Notes under the pieces: model-generated
The model's database searches: none
What the model saw: the letters and a program-made list of their open reading frames with translations, nothing else
What the model was told of the DNA's origin: nothing
Source of the DNA: Haematobia irritans
Taxonomy: Eukaryota > Arthropoda > Insecta > Diptera > Muscidae
Length of the DNA stretch: 64,000 bases
NCBI RefSeq assembly: GCF_050003625.1
Contig: NC_134398.1
Coordinates: forward strand, 85,251,983-85,315,982
Direction: 5' to 3'
Program-made: the position numbers and the translations under genes
Shown: in pieces, positions 45,120 through 56,100 of the stretch
Layout of the letters: every line of letters begins with the position of its first letter
Position numbering within the stretch: the first letter of the stretch is position 1

Positions 45120-46202
45120 CATTAGCGTAGCTAGACAATTTTCCTAGGGGGGGCTATAGCCCCCCTAGCTAAAAATTTATAGACTGAACTTATAGGTTCA
45201 ATTAATGTTTTATTTCATAAAATCGAATAAAAAATTAGACATCAAAATAACTCGACAATTAATTTATAATAAAGCAACTAAAAGTAGTTCCACACTTTTC
45301 CCAGCAAAAAAATTGTGAGTTGTTCTAAAGGCACAACTTTAAAAGCACTTCCAAAAATGTCCTAAATTATTTTAACTACACAGGAAGTTTTTTTACTTAA
45401 TTTTTTTCATATTTTAATGTGTAATTTTTTGTTTTCTTTTTTTTTCAAATAGTTTAAAAAAAGAGTAAGAATAAATAAGTTGGTACAAATTATTCAAATT
45501 TTGCCATAAAACTGCAAAATCCATTATCGAAAAATCGATAATTTTGGAAATTATTCGAGGAAAAACGTTTCAAACAAGCGTCAGAATGCATTAAAAATCA
45601 TAAAAACAATAAAAAAATTATTTATTTGGGAAAATATCACAAAATTTTTTAATTCACATTCAAAACACTGAATTCGGATCTCACCTGAAGAAGTGATGCA
45701 AATTCATTGCAACGGCTGTTTAAACGGTGGACATTTGTCCTATGACAAGCTCATATTACATTCATTGCTTCTCCGCCAATTTTGCACCACTTCTAGACCC
45801 AAAAAGAACATTTCTCTACCTTTTTGGCGACGCTTATTCGCAGCATTATTAAGATATTAATTTATGAAAGAATAGTTTTAATATCAATTACTATTTTTTT
45901 AATTAAATTGACTAAACTAAATCAATCAAAAGGTCAACCACAGCTTTATTTCATAAATATCTGACTTCAAACATTGCCATCGGCAACTGCTACCACAACC
46001 CAAGTAATTCGATTGTTCATGAAAGTCTTTAGGGGAACTTTGTGCGATTGTATATACTTGTTTAATTGTTAAAAAAATTTAAAAAAAACTATTGACATTT
46101 ATTGAAAAATGGAAAATCATAAATAAAGTTTCAAATTCTGGGAGGGCTAAAAATTTTCTGGGGGGTCTAAGCCCCCTCCCCAGAGGCCTTCCTACGCTTA
46201 TG
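45120..46202. mobile_element. hAT-like 1,083-bp element inside A4, TSD GTCGTGGG
   Basis: Begins CATTAGCGTAGC and ends CCTACGCTTATG (TIR 11 of 12), with perfect 8-bp duplication GTCGTGGG (45112-45119 and 46203-46210). Just inside each end lie palindromic C/G runs (ctagggggggctatagcccc; ggggggtctaagccccctcc). No ORF. It inserted inside the B-box arm of the Ala-like module, whose intact form is seen at 15305-15330. Confidence 0.85.
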
Positions 46203-46565
46203 GTCGTGGGTTCAATCCCTGCTCCGACCGAACACTTTTTTTTAAACATTTATATTTATACTATATTAAATTTTTACAATGAAACTTCGATATGTGGGTT
46301 ATTAAAGATTTATAGCCAGTAACAGTGTTTGATATAAACGAAATAGACTGATTTTTGGATAAAAAATTATTTTTTTATTGCAAAAATAACAATTTTGTAA
46401 CAAAAAACTGTTTTTGGTACTAAACTTTAAAATTTGGAAGGAATTCAAAAACTCTAACAAAAGAAGAACGTGGAGTCGAGTATAAACATACATAAATAAT
46501 TTTATAATATAAACATAAATTTATTTAGGCGTGAACAGTTTTTTACTAGCATTTAACACCATCGC

Positions 46566-47101
46566 CTGTCACAAACTGTGACTTTTGCGACATACATTTG
46601 CGACGGTATAATACGTATGTCGCAAAAGTCGTAAACCTGCTGTAGAAAACTAAATTTTGAATAGAAGAAATCCTGAACATTTTTTAATTTAGTGTGACAG
46701 CATTCGCTGTGAGTTTCTGCCGAAATTTGTGAAAGTTTTCCCATGATCAAGCCTATTTTCTTAGGTGGTATCGAAATTCCCGTTGGTGAGTGTGGAGACT
46801 GAACTTAAAGCTAAGAAAGGACGAGAAAATCCACGGTTACCCTGAACTCGTGCAAAAGGCAATAGGGAAAATGTGGGGACTAAAACCGAAAATTGTGAAC
46901 ATTCCTAAGAATTGAAACTTCTTCCCACATACCATCGTCTTGGATATCATCGAATTCGCTGCCTAGCTGACGCGACTAAAGTATTTTCAGTTTGCGACTT
47001 TTGTTACTTTTTCTACATTTACGACGCGTATGTGACGTTTACGACGTTTACAACTTTGCGACAGTCGCAAACCTAAAACAGTTTGATACAGACCATCTCT
47101 G
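46566..47101 (-). mobile_element. Element J2 (hAT-like) inside A4, TSD ACCATCGC/ATCATCGC
   Basis: Second copy of J: CTGTCACAAACTG to CAGACCATCTCTG, 536 bp, flanked by near-identical 8 bp (one mismatch). The empty site 'aacaccatcgctctaaaatg' exists in reverse in A2 and A3. A 158-bp LINE-I fragment (46748-46905) sits in its interior. Confidence 0.75.
46748..46905 (+). repeat. LINE-I RT fragment inside J2
   Basis: Matches LINE-I 1999-2180 ('cctattttcttaggtggtat', 'ggcaatagggaaaatgtggg') with internal losses. Not open. Confidence 0.7.
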
Positions 47102-47989
47102 ATCATCGCTCTAAAATGCCTTTTATTTTTCTTTAATAATTCATTTGAAAGAAAATAAACTTTTTAAATTGTTTTAGCTGCAAAACTCGAACTTAATGCC
47201 CGCTTTTATATTTGAAGGTGTCCGTCAACTCCTCGTGGACTACTTATTAACAAAGAGGAACTAAACTTTGTTTTTATACATTTTACTGTGTAATTTTTCA
47301 CTATTTCCTCCTTATTTCATTTTACTGTCCCAACTCTAAAAAGAGTATAGTGCCCTTTCGTTATTTTTATGAAGACCCCTGATTTCTTTTAACGAACCAA
47401 GAAAAAAATTGTGCCCATAATGCCAAAATGATAAACAAAACACATGTCCACACATACATAAAATGCTGCTCTCAAGGCGAAAACATATGCTGTTTGTTTT
47501 TCAAATGTCTATTCTCTTGGTTCCGAATGTCTATTCTCTTTATTCAAATTAAATAATATTTAGACTTGAGCATATCAAATTTTTGGCCTTATCATAAAAC
47601 AGTTTTCCGAAACAACATACAAGCAGGTTTCACAGAAATTGTTCTCTTTTGATTCTTTCGCTGGGTTATGTTGATATCTTTCGTCAACTCTCCATATCTA
47701 TTTCTTTCTCTATACTCTCTCTGTCGCTTTGAATAAAATATCTCAACATATGTATGTTTAGTCGAAATTTGTAAAGTTATATATGTTTGCATTCACACAT
47801 ATGATTTTTATGAAACATTCATGCCCCAAACATAATATATTCTAACATATTAACATAGATGTCCCAAATATTTAGTGTTAGTTTAGGAACATTACATGTT
47901 TGCACTTAAATATATTGTGTTTTAAAATTGTGCCCGAAACACATTTTGTTTATATCGGAACATATGAAAAACATATTTTTCTAAGAGTG

Positions 47990-48670
47990 TATATATTTAT
48001 GGGCATCCAGTAACTGCTTAACTCTCAACCCGAAAAAATCTAAATACATTGTGATTTCTAAGCGTAAACAGCAGGTCAGTTCGCATCATGATCTTATAAT
48101 AATGATACGGTTTTAAAACGAGTCGATACTGTAATAAACCTTGGAATAAAGTTCAACAAGGAGCTAACTTGGAGCAACCACATTAATAATATAGTCGGAA
48201 GAGTTAATGCAATGCTTAGGAACTTACACTTTTAGCTAAAACTTATATTATCCCAGTTCTGCTATATGACTGTGAAATATATGCAAACTGTAGTGCTGCT
48301 GACTTCCATAAACTTAAAGTCGCCTTCAATAACATCGCAAGGTATATATTCCTGAAAAAGCCCAGCGAACGAATATCAGAATCTGAGCATAAAATTTTTA
48401 ACATGAGCTTTGAGAATCTTTTGATGTTTAAATCTATGATATTTTTACATAAAATCATCTATAGCCGAGAACCCTATTATCTCTTCGAGAGACTTCAGTT
48501 TGCCCAATCAAATCGTGGTAATCGTATAATCCAGTTCCGATATAAAAGCATAATATCTGAAAGGCAATTTTACATATCCACCATTCGTCTTTGAAACAAC
48601 CTCCCTAATAATATACAAATGATTGGTAACATTTCTAAATTCAAAAGAGAAATATCCCAAATATTGTGAT
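47990..48670 (+). pseudogene. LINE-III reverse transcriptase, C-terminal segment
   Basis: Continuation of the RT after A4. It contains the primer-grip/thumb-like stretch with NLGIKFNKELTWSNHINNIV (near 48140-48200), then several frameshifts and stops (for example TAG near 48233) before YILYDCEIYANCSAADFHKL and a C-terminal region read in fragments to about 48670. Degenerate; no RNase H follows. Confidence 0.65.
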
Positions 48671-48850
48671 AGATACCTCAATGTATTGCAATTTCTAAAA
48701 ACACTATAACATATAACTTACATCAATTTAATTTTTTTTAAACTCTATATTTCAATGTAATTAAATCTATGTTCCTAACACCATCACTTATAAGGAGAAA
48801 TCATTGTCGTGTTAGTAGAAATTTGAATAAATAAATCATCATCATCAAAC

Positions 48851-49410
48851 TTTTCATTAAAAGAACGTAATATTTCATGCTTTTAACGAAATTTGTTCTC
48901 CATAGTTGTATGTAAGACTTTCATACTTTTTATGAAAAATGTTCGTACTTTTTATGAAACAGTTTCGTATTTTTTATAATACATTTTCTGAAACAGCTTC
49001 ATTTTTATTCGTAGCATGCAATCACACAAATGAGAAGTAGCATAGACATGCATTAAAAATTGAATAAAGGAATACACTCAAGAACATTACCAAAGATAAT
49101 TTTATGTCGTGAACGGAAATTTTACAACTTCTATGACACTTCTTCGTTATTTCAAAGAAAATGTTTCGTACTTTTTATGAAGAAAATTTAACGCAGAAGA
49201 TTTCGTAAAAACTTCTTCACAAAAATCATGAAATTTTAAAAGTACGAACTTTTTACGAAGAAAAGTCAATGTAGAATATTTCGTAGGCACTTCATATATT
49301 CGTAAAATTTACGAAAATAAATGTAAATTTCGTTGTTTTAATGAAGAATTCACGAATAATAATTAATGAAGAATGTTTCGTAAAATTAACGAATACAATT
49401 TTTAGGGTGC
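48851..49410. repeat. AT-rich repeat with 'ttcgtaaaaa' motifs
   Basis: Many copies of 'ttcgta(c/a)ttttta' in both orientations and a possible terminus TA-CACTCAAGAACATT at 49075, ending 'tttttagggtg' at 49409. Likely another short-TIR element. No gene. Confidence 0.4.
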
Positions 49411-49595
49411 TTAGACCATAAATTCTCAATTGGATTGAAGCCGGGGCTTTGTGGTAGCCTTTTGAGCATTTGAGAACTGAGTTCCGGCAACCATTTCCTT
49501 ACTATTTTTTAAGTATGCTTGGGTTTGCCGTCTTTTTGAAAAACAACTTGATCCTCAAGGTAGGCACAAACCTCAGGTAAATTTGATTGCACAAT

Positions 49596-51495
49596 AGATA
49601 GGGTCGCGAAAAAAAGTTCATGCAGTCACCCCCCAGTTTTGTAGCATATTTGAAGACAATTTCAGAACACTAAAAGTTTTTTTTTTTTCGTGCACCCTAC
49701 GACCCCCCGAAATGCAATTTACTGTACTGTGTCGTCATTTGAAGTCCGATCGAAAAGAAACGCATATCGTTGTTCATGGTTGATCAGTGGCTATATTTCG
49801 TGCATTGGTCATTTTTGACTCCGACGTCAAATTTGATTTTTAATTTTTTTATTTCGCTTCGTATACCCCTATGATGCCCATTTCTTATAACCATTATAAA
49901 GATCTTATCAAAATATGAAACTTTTGCTTTGGAAGTATTTAATTATATTCATAAACAAAAAAGTTACAGAGATTTTAAAAAGTCAATAGGTCACCCTACA
50001 CCATCAAATAGCTTTTGCTGTGTTGTCATGATATCCGATCGAAACCACATGCACATCGTTATTCACATCTACGAAATTAATTTGAAAGGTATTTAATATA
50101 CACAAACTGTTTATCTGTAAATTTCTAACCGTATCATTGTATACATACTCGTTGTGTGCACTACGGCATTTTCTGCGTTATGCAAAGTTCTTGTGTTTTT
50201 GCTTGAACAACTTGAGAGCCTACTGTTTTAAAATCTAACAATCAATCTAACAATAAAAGTAAGTGGTAACGGAATTGTGGAAAATTACGAAGATCGTTAT
50301 GCTGCTTACACATTGGTTAAATTTCTGCCTTTCAACATCTGACTACGCCGTATTTTTTTTTTGCGTTTTCTTGTCATCTTCACAATGGTGAGCAATGTTG
50401 TCACATGAGTAAATACTTTAAACAAGAAAATATTAGATTAGATTTGAATTTGATTTGAGTACATTTCATGTTTATTAATTGTACAATTTTATTATGCGGC
50501 TAACAACTTTTTAGAATTAATTTATAACAAATCCTGTCTAGAATCAAGTTTACTATGTTGTTGGCGACTTTTAATTTTGGATATTATATAACCCAATCGT
50601 TTATCGTCTGTAACATGATTAGTAGATTCATTTTTAACACTTGCGGTGCCTGCTTTCTTTAAATATAAAAGGAATTCAATAACTTGATGATTTGTTGGTA
50701 ATTTAGTTTTGTCGATAACCCGAGCTTCGAATTTCATTTTGTTTTCACTTTTTTTAAATACTATCAACAGCCTTCTCTCACAAAAATATGGACAGACTTA
50801 AGAAATCATGTAGCGAAAGTGTTTGTTAGATTTTTTGCTAGAACAATTTGAGAGCCTACTGTTCTCAAATTGTTCTAGCAAAAACACATGCACTTTGCAT
50901 AACGCAGAAAATGCCGTAGTGCACACAACGAGTATGTATACAATGATACGGTTAGAAATTTACAGATAAACAGTTTGTGTATATTAAATACCTTTCAAAT
51001 TAATTTCGTAGATGTGAATAACGATGTGCATGTGGTTTCGATCGGATATCATGACAACACAGCAAAAGCTATTTGATGGTGTAGGGTGACCTATTGACTT
51101 TTTAAAATCTCTGTAACTTTTTTGTTTATGAATATAATTAAATACTTCCAAAGCAAAAGTTTCATATTTTGATAAGATCTTTATAATGGTTATAAGAAAT
51201 GGGCATCATAGGGGTATACGAAGCGAAATAAAAAAATTAAAAATCAAATTTGACGTCGGAGTCAAAAATGACCAATGCACGAAATATAGCCACTGATCAA
51301 CCATGAACAACGATATGCGTTTCTTTTCGATCGGACTTCAAATGACGACACAGTACAGTAAATTGCATTTCGGGGGGTCGTAGGGTGCACGAAAAAAAAA
51401 AAGTTTTCGTGTTCTGAAATTGTCTTCAAGTATGCTACAAAACTGGGGGGTGACTGCATCAACTTTTTTTTTTGCCTTAGGCCGTGACCCTACCT
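49596..51495. mobile_element. Long-arm inverted-repeat element (MULE/foldback-like), 10-bp TSD
   Basis: About 1.9 kb. Left arm to 50216 and right arm 50864-51495 are nearly identical inverted copies of 620-632 bp; the right has 12 extra bases near its outer end. Outer ends AGATAGGGTC / complement of AGGTAGGGTC. Flanks ATTGCACAAT at 49586-49595 and 51496-51505. Arms of this length with a 9-10 bp duplication are typical of Mutator-like (MULE) or Foldback transposons; no transposase is present. The spacer is 50217-50863. Confidence 0.85.
50522..50767 (-). CDS. Small ORF (81 aa) in the foldback spacer, unknown
   Basis: MIVFKKSENKMKFEARVIDK at the start and IISKIKSRQQHSKLDS near the end. Basic, no signal peptide, no membrane segment. 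A second in-frame Met (MKFEARVIDKTKLP) may be the better start. I do not recognise it. As the only open frame between the arms it could be a captured gene fragment, a transposase relic or chance. No conserved motif is visible. Confidence 0.25.
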   Translation of the reverse strand: MIVFKKSENKMKFEARVIDKTKLPTNHQVIEFLLYLKKAGTASVKNESTNHVTDDKRLGYIISKIKSRQQHSKLDSRQDLL

Positions 51496-51720
51496 ATTGC
51501 ACAATATCAAGGTAGTCTCCTTTTTTCACGATTCCTTATTCACTAATCAAAGGTCAAGTGTGTGACCATCCCCATACCATGCAGCTTCCCATTTATGTTT
51601 TACGGTTTGTGTGATGTGGTGTTTTTGGAGACTTTGTCATTACCAGTAATGTTCTATTGCATCAGATTAAAAACTGTTTATTTTTGTTTCATCTGGCGAT
51701 TTAACTTATTTCCAGCTAGA

Positions 51721-52569
51721 CACTTTCTATTTAATAAATAAACATTTGTTTGGTGATTGAAATATGAAGAAAAATTTTTTATTTTGTTTTATATTTTATT
51801 TCATTTCACAACAGTAATGAATTCATTTCGATTACAAAAATGAAGTGTTCTTTAGTTGAACTTGTCTAAGTAAATGAAAGTGATTATCCGTTTCATTGAA
51901 GTGCTCTTTGATAAACTAATTTTTTGTGTTTGGTCTGACATTAACACAAATAAGGCGGATGGTTTCCCAACTCGCGAACACTCAACGAATAACTGCCCAT
52001 GTGAAAAACAATGATTTTCTAAATTTATCCCGCAAACACTAAGCGATTAGCATTGCGACTTGTTAACGAACGCAAGGCAAACTGGAAATTGCGTTTAAAG
52101 TCAAGCTTTCTTTGCTATAAACCATGGAAATAGGTTCGTGTGTTCTGGAGTTATTTCGTCAGGAAGGAAAACCCCACTTATTTTTATATAGTAGATTGCA
52201 AAAAGTTAAAACATGCACTCGATTTTGCTCCCCAATGTACATCTCGAATCCCGCCTACGCTTGGCATAGTCGGTAGAATTCTAGATTTTTTACTGTTTGG
52301 TAGATAAGTAGAATTCTTGGCGTTTTGGTAGGTTCTTAACCCTTTCGACCCTAAAGTAGTTTGTGGGCATCTTCTTGTTTTTTGAGACTAACAGACAGCG
52401 TTTTTTTGTATTTGTTCATAAGACTGTAACGGTATCGAAAACTACAAGTGTTCTCTTTAAGTTGACGAGGAATGCGGCGATGATGTGGAAGACATATCTA
52501 CAGTGCTTTGTTATACTTTCGTTTTTTTTTTTGCAATTAAAATGGCATGGGTCCAAAACAAAAGATCAG
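51721..52569. other. Unassigned stretch
   Basis: 52260-52345 has 'tagaattctaga' and 'ttttggtagg' similar to text near 9070-9140. A 78-codon frame at 52363 is unsupported. Otherwise nothing. Confidence 0.4.
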
Positions 52570-53440
52570 CACATTTTCGTGAATCACGCGAAGCCGTGAA
52601 TGAAATTTAAACTAAATCTCGTGAATGTGCTGGAACGGCACTAAACAAAAATGTGTCGCGCGTGAGTAAAAATCAACTTGTGTTCGTGATTGTGCGTGAG
52701 TGAAATTCCTCCGAAAACACGCTCACGATTAAAATTCACGTTCCCGATCCAATTCACGCTCAAGGCCGGTGTGCACCTCTAGCGAAATTTTCGGTAGCAA
52801 AAATTTATTTAAGTCTACAACAAAAAAACAGGGCTGTGTACACAAATTTTAAACCAGCTAATCGCTTTTAAAAATTGTTAATATATATTCCAAATATTCC
52901 TCAAATAAATTGTTTATTATTTACAGACCTTTTAAAACTTTTACGCACACAATGATTGTAATAAATTAAATGTTTACTGCCAAAATATGCTTTTGACAAC
53001 ACTGTTATTTTCATTAGAGGTGCGTACCAGCTTACGAAATTGAACGCTACCGAAAATTTCGTTAGCATGAATAGCAATGCATTTCTTATAGGAATGAAAT
53101 TTTTCGCTAGAGGTGCATACCGGCCTTCACTATAAAATTAATGCTCACGGCCACGATAAAATTGCCAGTAACGGTAAAACAGAGACACAAAAAAATCACA
53201 TTCACGAACAAGTTCACGTTCACGATCAAATTCAAGCTCACCGATTTTAATCACATTCACGGATTTTATCACTCTTAAGATTTCAATAGCGTCCATTGTT
53301 TGATTGTGAAACATATTTAAATTTTGCTAGTGGTTCCGTCGTGAGTTATGAATGTTACGTACTCATCAGTAATTGCAGCTAGTCATGAGATTTGTCGTGA
53401 ATCACAATCACGGAAAAATCTTCATAGTTACTGTTACATT
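52570..53440. repeat. CACG/GTGAG-rich repeat with a nested short element R
   Basis: Outer parts are dense in 'gtgaat', 'cacg' and 'gctcacg', like element Q. Element R (about 52763-53118) starts AAGGCCGGTGTGCACCTCTA and ends TAGAGGTGCATACCGGCCTT, with a third internal copy of the end near 53018-53070. No clear TSD. Confidence 0.55.
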
Positions 53441-53742
53441 ACATACTCTTTTTGAGTTTTTTATTAAGTAAATGCTCAATTTTGTGAATAATTATACCTA
53501 ATGATGATATCATCATTTATTCTATTTTATTAAGTCATTAACAGACAGCTGCATTACATTTAAAAACTACCGAGAAGTATTTATTATTGTCATTATAAGT
53601 TAATCATTATAACTCATCGAAATGTAATGCAACTTGTAATGGCAGCTTTACTCCTCGTAATGCAAATTGTAATGAGATGTGGTTAGGTTAAAGTGGCAGC
53701 CCGATTTATTGTCTGGATCACTTAGACTATGCAGTCCATTGT
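53441..53742. other. Unassigned spacer
   Basis: Nothing recognised. Confidence 0.35.
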
Positions 53743-53750
53743 TATACCAC

Positions 53751-54537
53751 TAGAGGTTAGAGGTGTGCACGTGAGTAATATTTTGCTCACGCACACTCAC
53801 GACGGAGAAATCTTATTCACGCTCACTCACGCACGATATTTTTTGGTAGGACTCACGCTCACGCACGCTCACGAAAAGAAAATGTGTACTCACGCACGAA
53901 AATCTTTTAAATGTCGTGACTCACGAAAAATATCGTGACCAACGAAAAATGTCGTGACTCACGAATAATTTTATGAGTAATTTACTATAGAACCTGATTG
54001 CAAACATGAGTACGTGTAAAATCGAGAGCGTTATAAAACTCTTTACACCTAGGGTGTCACTAAAATTATAAATGAATTCAACTCGTAAACATTTTATGTT
54101 CGTACGCGGAATTATTTTCGTGAGTGTGTTTTTCCGAAATTCGTTACTCACGCACACTCCCGAAGAAATAAAATCGGTTCGTGAATAAAATTCCTGCAAA
54201 ATCACGCTCACGAAAACAATCAAGATTTAATTCACACTCGTATGTTAACTGAAATTAATTTAGCTCTCGAACTGCATTCTATTTTTGAATTTTGTTACCT
54301 TTGTTGATTTCCTTTGGAAAATATCGTGAGTCTCGTGAATCACGTCAATTGTCGTGAATCGTGCGTGAACGTGAGTCTTTAAAAATAGTTCGTGCGTGAG
54401 TACTGGTTTTCATTTCGTGAATGTGTATGAGTGGGATTGGCTACCACACGTATCGTGCGTGAGTGTGCGTGAATAAATATTTTGCTTCGTGAATGTGCGT
54501 GAGTGTGAGTGAAATTTCAGTCACGCGCACACCTCTA
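53751..54537. mobile_element. Element Q: hAT-type, CACG-rich, TSD TATACCAC
   Basis: 787 bp, TAGAGGTTAGAGGTGTGCAC to GCGCACACCTCTA, perfect 8-bp duplication TATACCAC (53743-53750 and 54538-54545). The left 200 bp is full of CACGCACACTCACG-like units and the right 250 bp of GTGCGTGAGTGTG-like units, so the arms are loosely inverted. No transposase. Confidence 0.82.
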
Positions 54538-54589
54538 TATACCACATTAACTAAAAGTATCTATTATGTTATGGACACTTCTAGTTTTA

Positions 54590-54905
54590 AACGCTGAACC
54601 TTCTCGATTATTTTTTTTTCTGTTGTACCAACCAGATTGTTTCAAAAACATTAGCAGACTGCTTAAGTTAACGTTTTTCTAGTCCGCCAGTAATCTAAAG
54701 CTTTATGCCCCTAAAATTCGCGTACGTCTTACACAAAATGCAGACAGCGACCCATTATAGCAGATATCAGGAGTGATATCTGACGTCTTGAGATATCTAG
54801 TGTGCGGTTTAAGTTTAAATGGACCATATTTGCTTGGTGTCGTTACAGCCCTTACAATTCTCCCATCGAACATTTGCCATCGTAACAGCCTGCTCACGCA
54901 GTAAA
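54590..54905 (-). repeat. LINE-I 3' fragment lacking the mariner (empty site)
   Basis: Reverse complement of LINE-I 3028-3174 joined directly to 4108-4130 and, after a deletion of most of the knuckle, to 4237-4364. It lacks the DD41D insertion and so marks the empty target. Continues past element Z to about 55555. Confidence 0.85.
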
Positions 54906-55531
54906 GCGGACCTTAGACGGTCGGATAAACCTTACGACAGAGGTTCGTCTATTTGTTGTGTTTTCGTTCAAGATTTGCCCTTACACTGCTCGAACAAATA
55001 TGATGACAGCGTGGAAAAATAAGATGAAGCATAAACATAAACAATGAAGATGTATGAAGAGTTATGGGTAAAGGCATTTTTTACTTAACAAATGAAAGAA
55101 AATAATAAAAATCCGGATATATATGACAAAACAATGATTCCGGAAGTATTCCACATTTCATAAATTACAAATTACTTGATGGATTTCAAAATACTTCTCG
55201 CCTGGTTTTCCACTGAATAGAAGTGGAATTTTTCTACGTTTTTGCCACAATTCTTGTTTAGATTTATATATTTTTTTCAATTTCTAGCCAGAATTGACGA
55301 TCCCTCGTTAATTTCATTGCAGAAATGCCTGTTTTTATTGTGAAAATAAATTTGTTTTTGATAATGTTTGGCGAACATCCAAATGATTTGTGCAACCCAA
55401 CCAGAAAAAATCAAAGTTGTTTTTTCCCAACACGTCCCCGAAACACCCGAACATGACCTTATACTAGCGGATTTGTTGCCGCAACGTGTTGTGTCGCAGG
55501 GCTTATCCGATCGTATAAGGTGCCCTTAAGA
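54903..55531. mobile_element. Element Z, GGACCTTAGACGGTCGGATAA-type TIR
   Basis: Ends GGACCTTAGACGGTCGGATA and complement of TATCCGATCGTATAAGGTGC. Flanks TAA/TTA suggest a 3-bp TWA duplication (PIF/Harbinger-like). It interrupts the LINE-I fragment: 'ctcacgcag' on one side, 'gagcttacaggta' on the other. No transposase. Confidence 0.55.
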
Positions 55532-55594
55532 GCTTACAGGTACTTCCTAGCATCTCAGATGAGATGTGGTCACCTAGTTTTTGCCAAAACTTGA

Positions 55595-55917
55595 GAAAGA
55601 TAGGAAATTGACTTGCGTCATACCAAATGTTGCATTTACCATGTTAGTTCCATACAGGTTTGTAAGTTTTTAATTTGTTTTTCGTTTTTATTTTTTAAAT
55701 GAAAAACTTAATTTTCTTAATGAAACAATGTTAAATTTCAGGCAACAACAAAAAAATTACATTTTCCCCTTTATGGAAATTTATTTCGTGCACTTAATTT
55801 CTTTTTATTTGCATTTTAATGCTATGTCAATACTTGTCGTACACGCGTTTGGTTCGAATATTAAACTAACCCGGTAAATGGTTGATCTCCTCAGTAGCTA
55901 ATTTCCTATCTTCCTGA
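55595..55917. repeat. Repeat F, copy F1 (GATAGGAAATT TIR)
   Basis: About 320 bp, AAGATAGGAAATTGAC to CTAATTTCCTATCTTCC. Close copy F2 at 61621-61942 and a diverged F3 at about 62005-62222. Confidence 0.7.
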
Positions 55918-55929
55918 AACTATTATCTT

Positions 55930-56100
55930 CGGTTTTTGCGAACCTGGAAAATGATAACTCAAGCAGTCTGCTATGTTTTTGGAGCTATCAGGTTGGCTCA
56001 ATAAAAGAAAATACTCGGGTGGGTTCAACGGTAAAACTCGAAGTGCCTAGAAGTAGTTAACGTGGTATCAGAATAGACTGAATAGTCTCAGTGAGTCTGA
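55930..56100 (+). repeat. LINE-I 3' fragment
   Basis: 'aagcagtctgctatgttttt' and 'ggttggctcaataaaagaaa' match LINE-I 4300-4400; diverged. Confidence 0.65.

Larger units (their letters stand above)
44558..47989 (-). mobile_element. Family A element, copy A4, carrying two nested elements
   Basis: Reversed family A: CACCCTCAAAAAAAATTGC at the left and ...TTTTTCTAAGAGTG at the right, TA at 44556-44557 and 47990-47991. Minus the two nested insertions and their duplications its length is about 1.80 kb, equal to A2. The Val-like module is intact at 44869-44940 (minus strand); the Ala-like module is split at 45119/46203. Confidence 0.85.
44296..48850 (+). mobile_element. LINE-III (CR1/Jockey-like) fragment split by copy A4
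   Basis: RT fragment 44296-44557 and 47990-48850, interrupted by a composite insertion of 3.4 kb. The second part reads through thumb and C-terminal text (...SKYIVISKRKQ..., ...INNIVGRVNAMLR...) to stop codons near 48592, and the element ends around 'aaatcatcatcatcaaa' (48834-48850), a short ATC-type tail. 5'-truncated. Confidence 0.75.
49411..51720 (-). pseudogene. Tc1-like (DD34E) transposase remnant, split by a foldback element
   Basis: Minus strand, two parts: about 51720-51507 (N-terminal side) and 49585-49411. The first has SPDETKINSF (first Asp) and VKHKWEAAWYGDG, the degraded GGGSVMVWG region. The second has DQVVFQKDGKPKHT (second Asp) and PQSPGFNPIENLW (Glu), with 34 residues between them. 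Joining across the insertion at the ATTGCACAAT duplication keeps the expected order. Several stops (for example in place of A after KPKHT). No TIR recognised. Confidence 0.75.

Noticed and set aside
49586..51505. Maverick/Polinton with long TIRs
   Set aside because: No polymerase, integrase or capsid genes, spacer only ~650 bp, and duplication is 10 bp rather than 6.
52763..53118. Target duplication for element R
   Set aside because: Flanks share only scattered bases; the ends are clear but no duplication can be defended.
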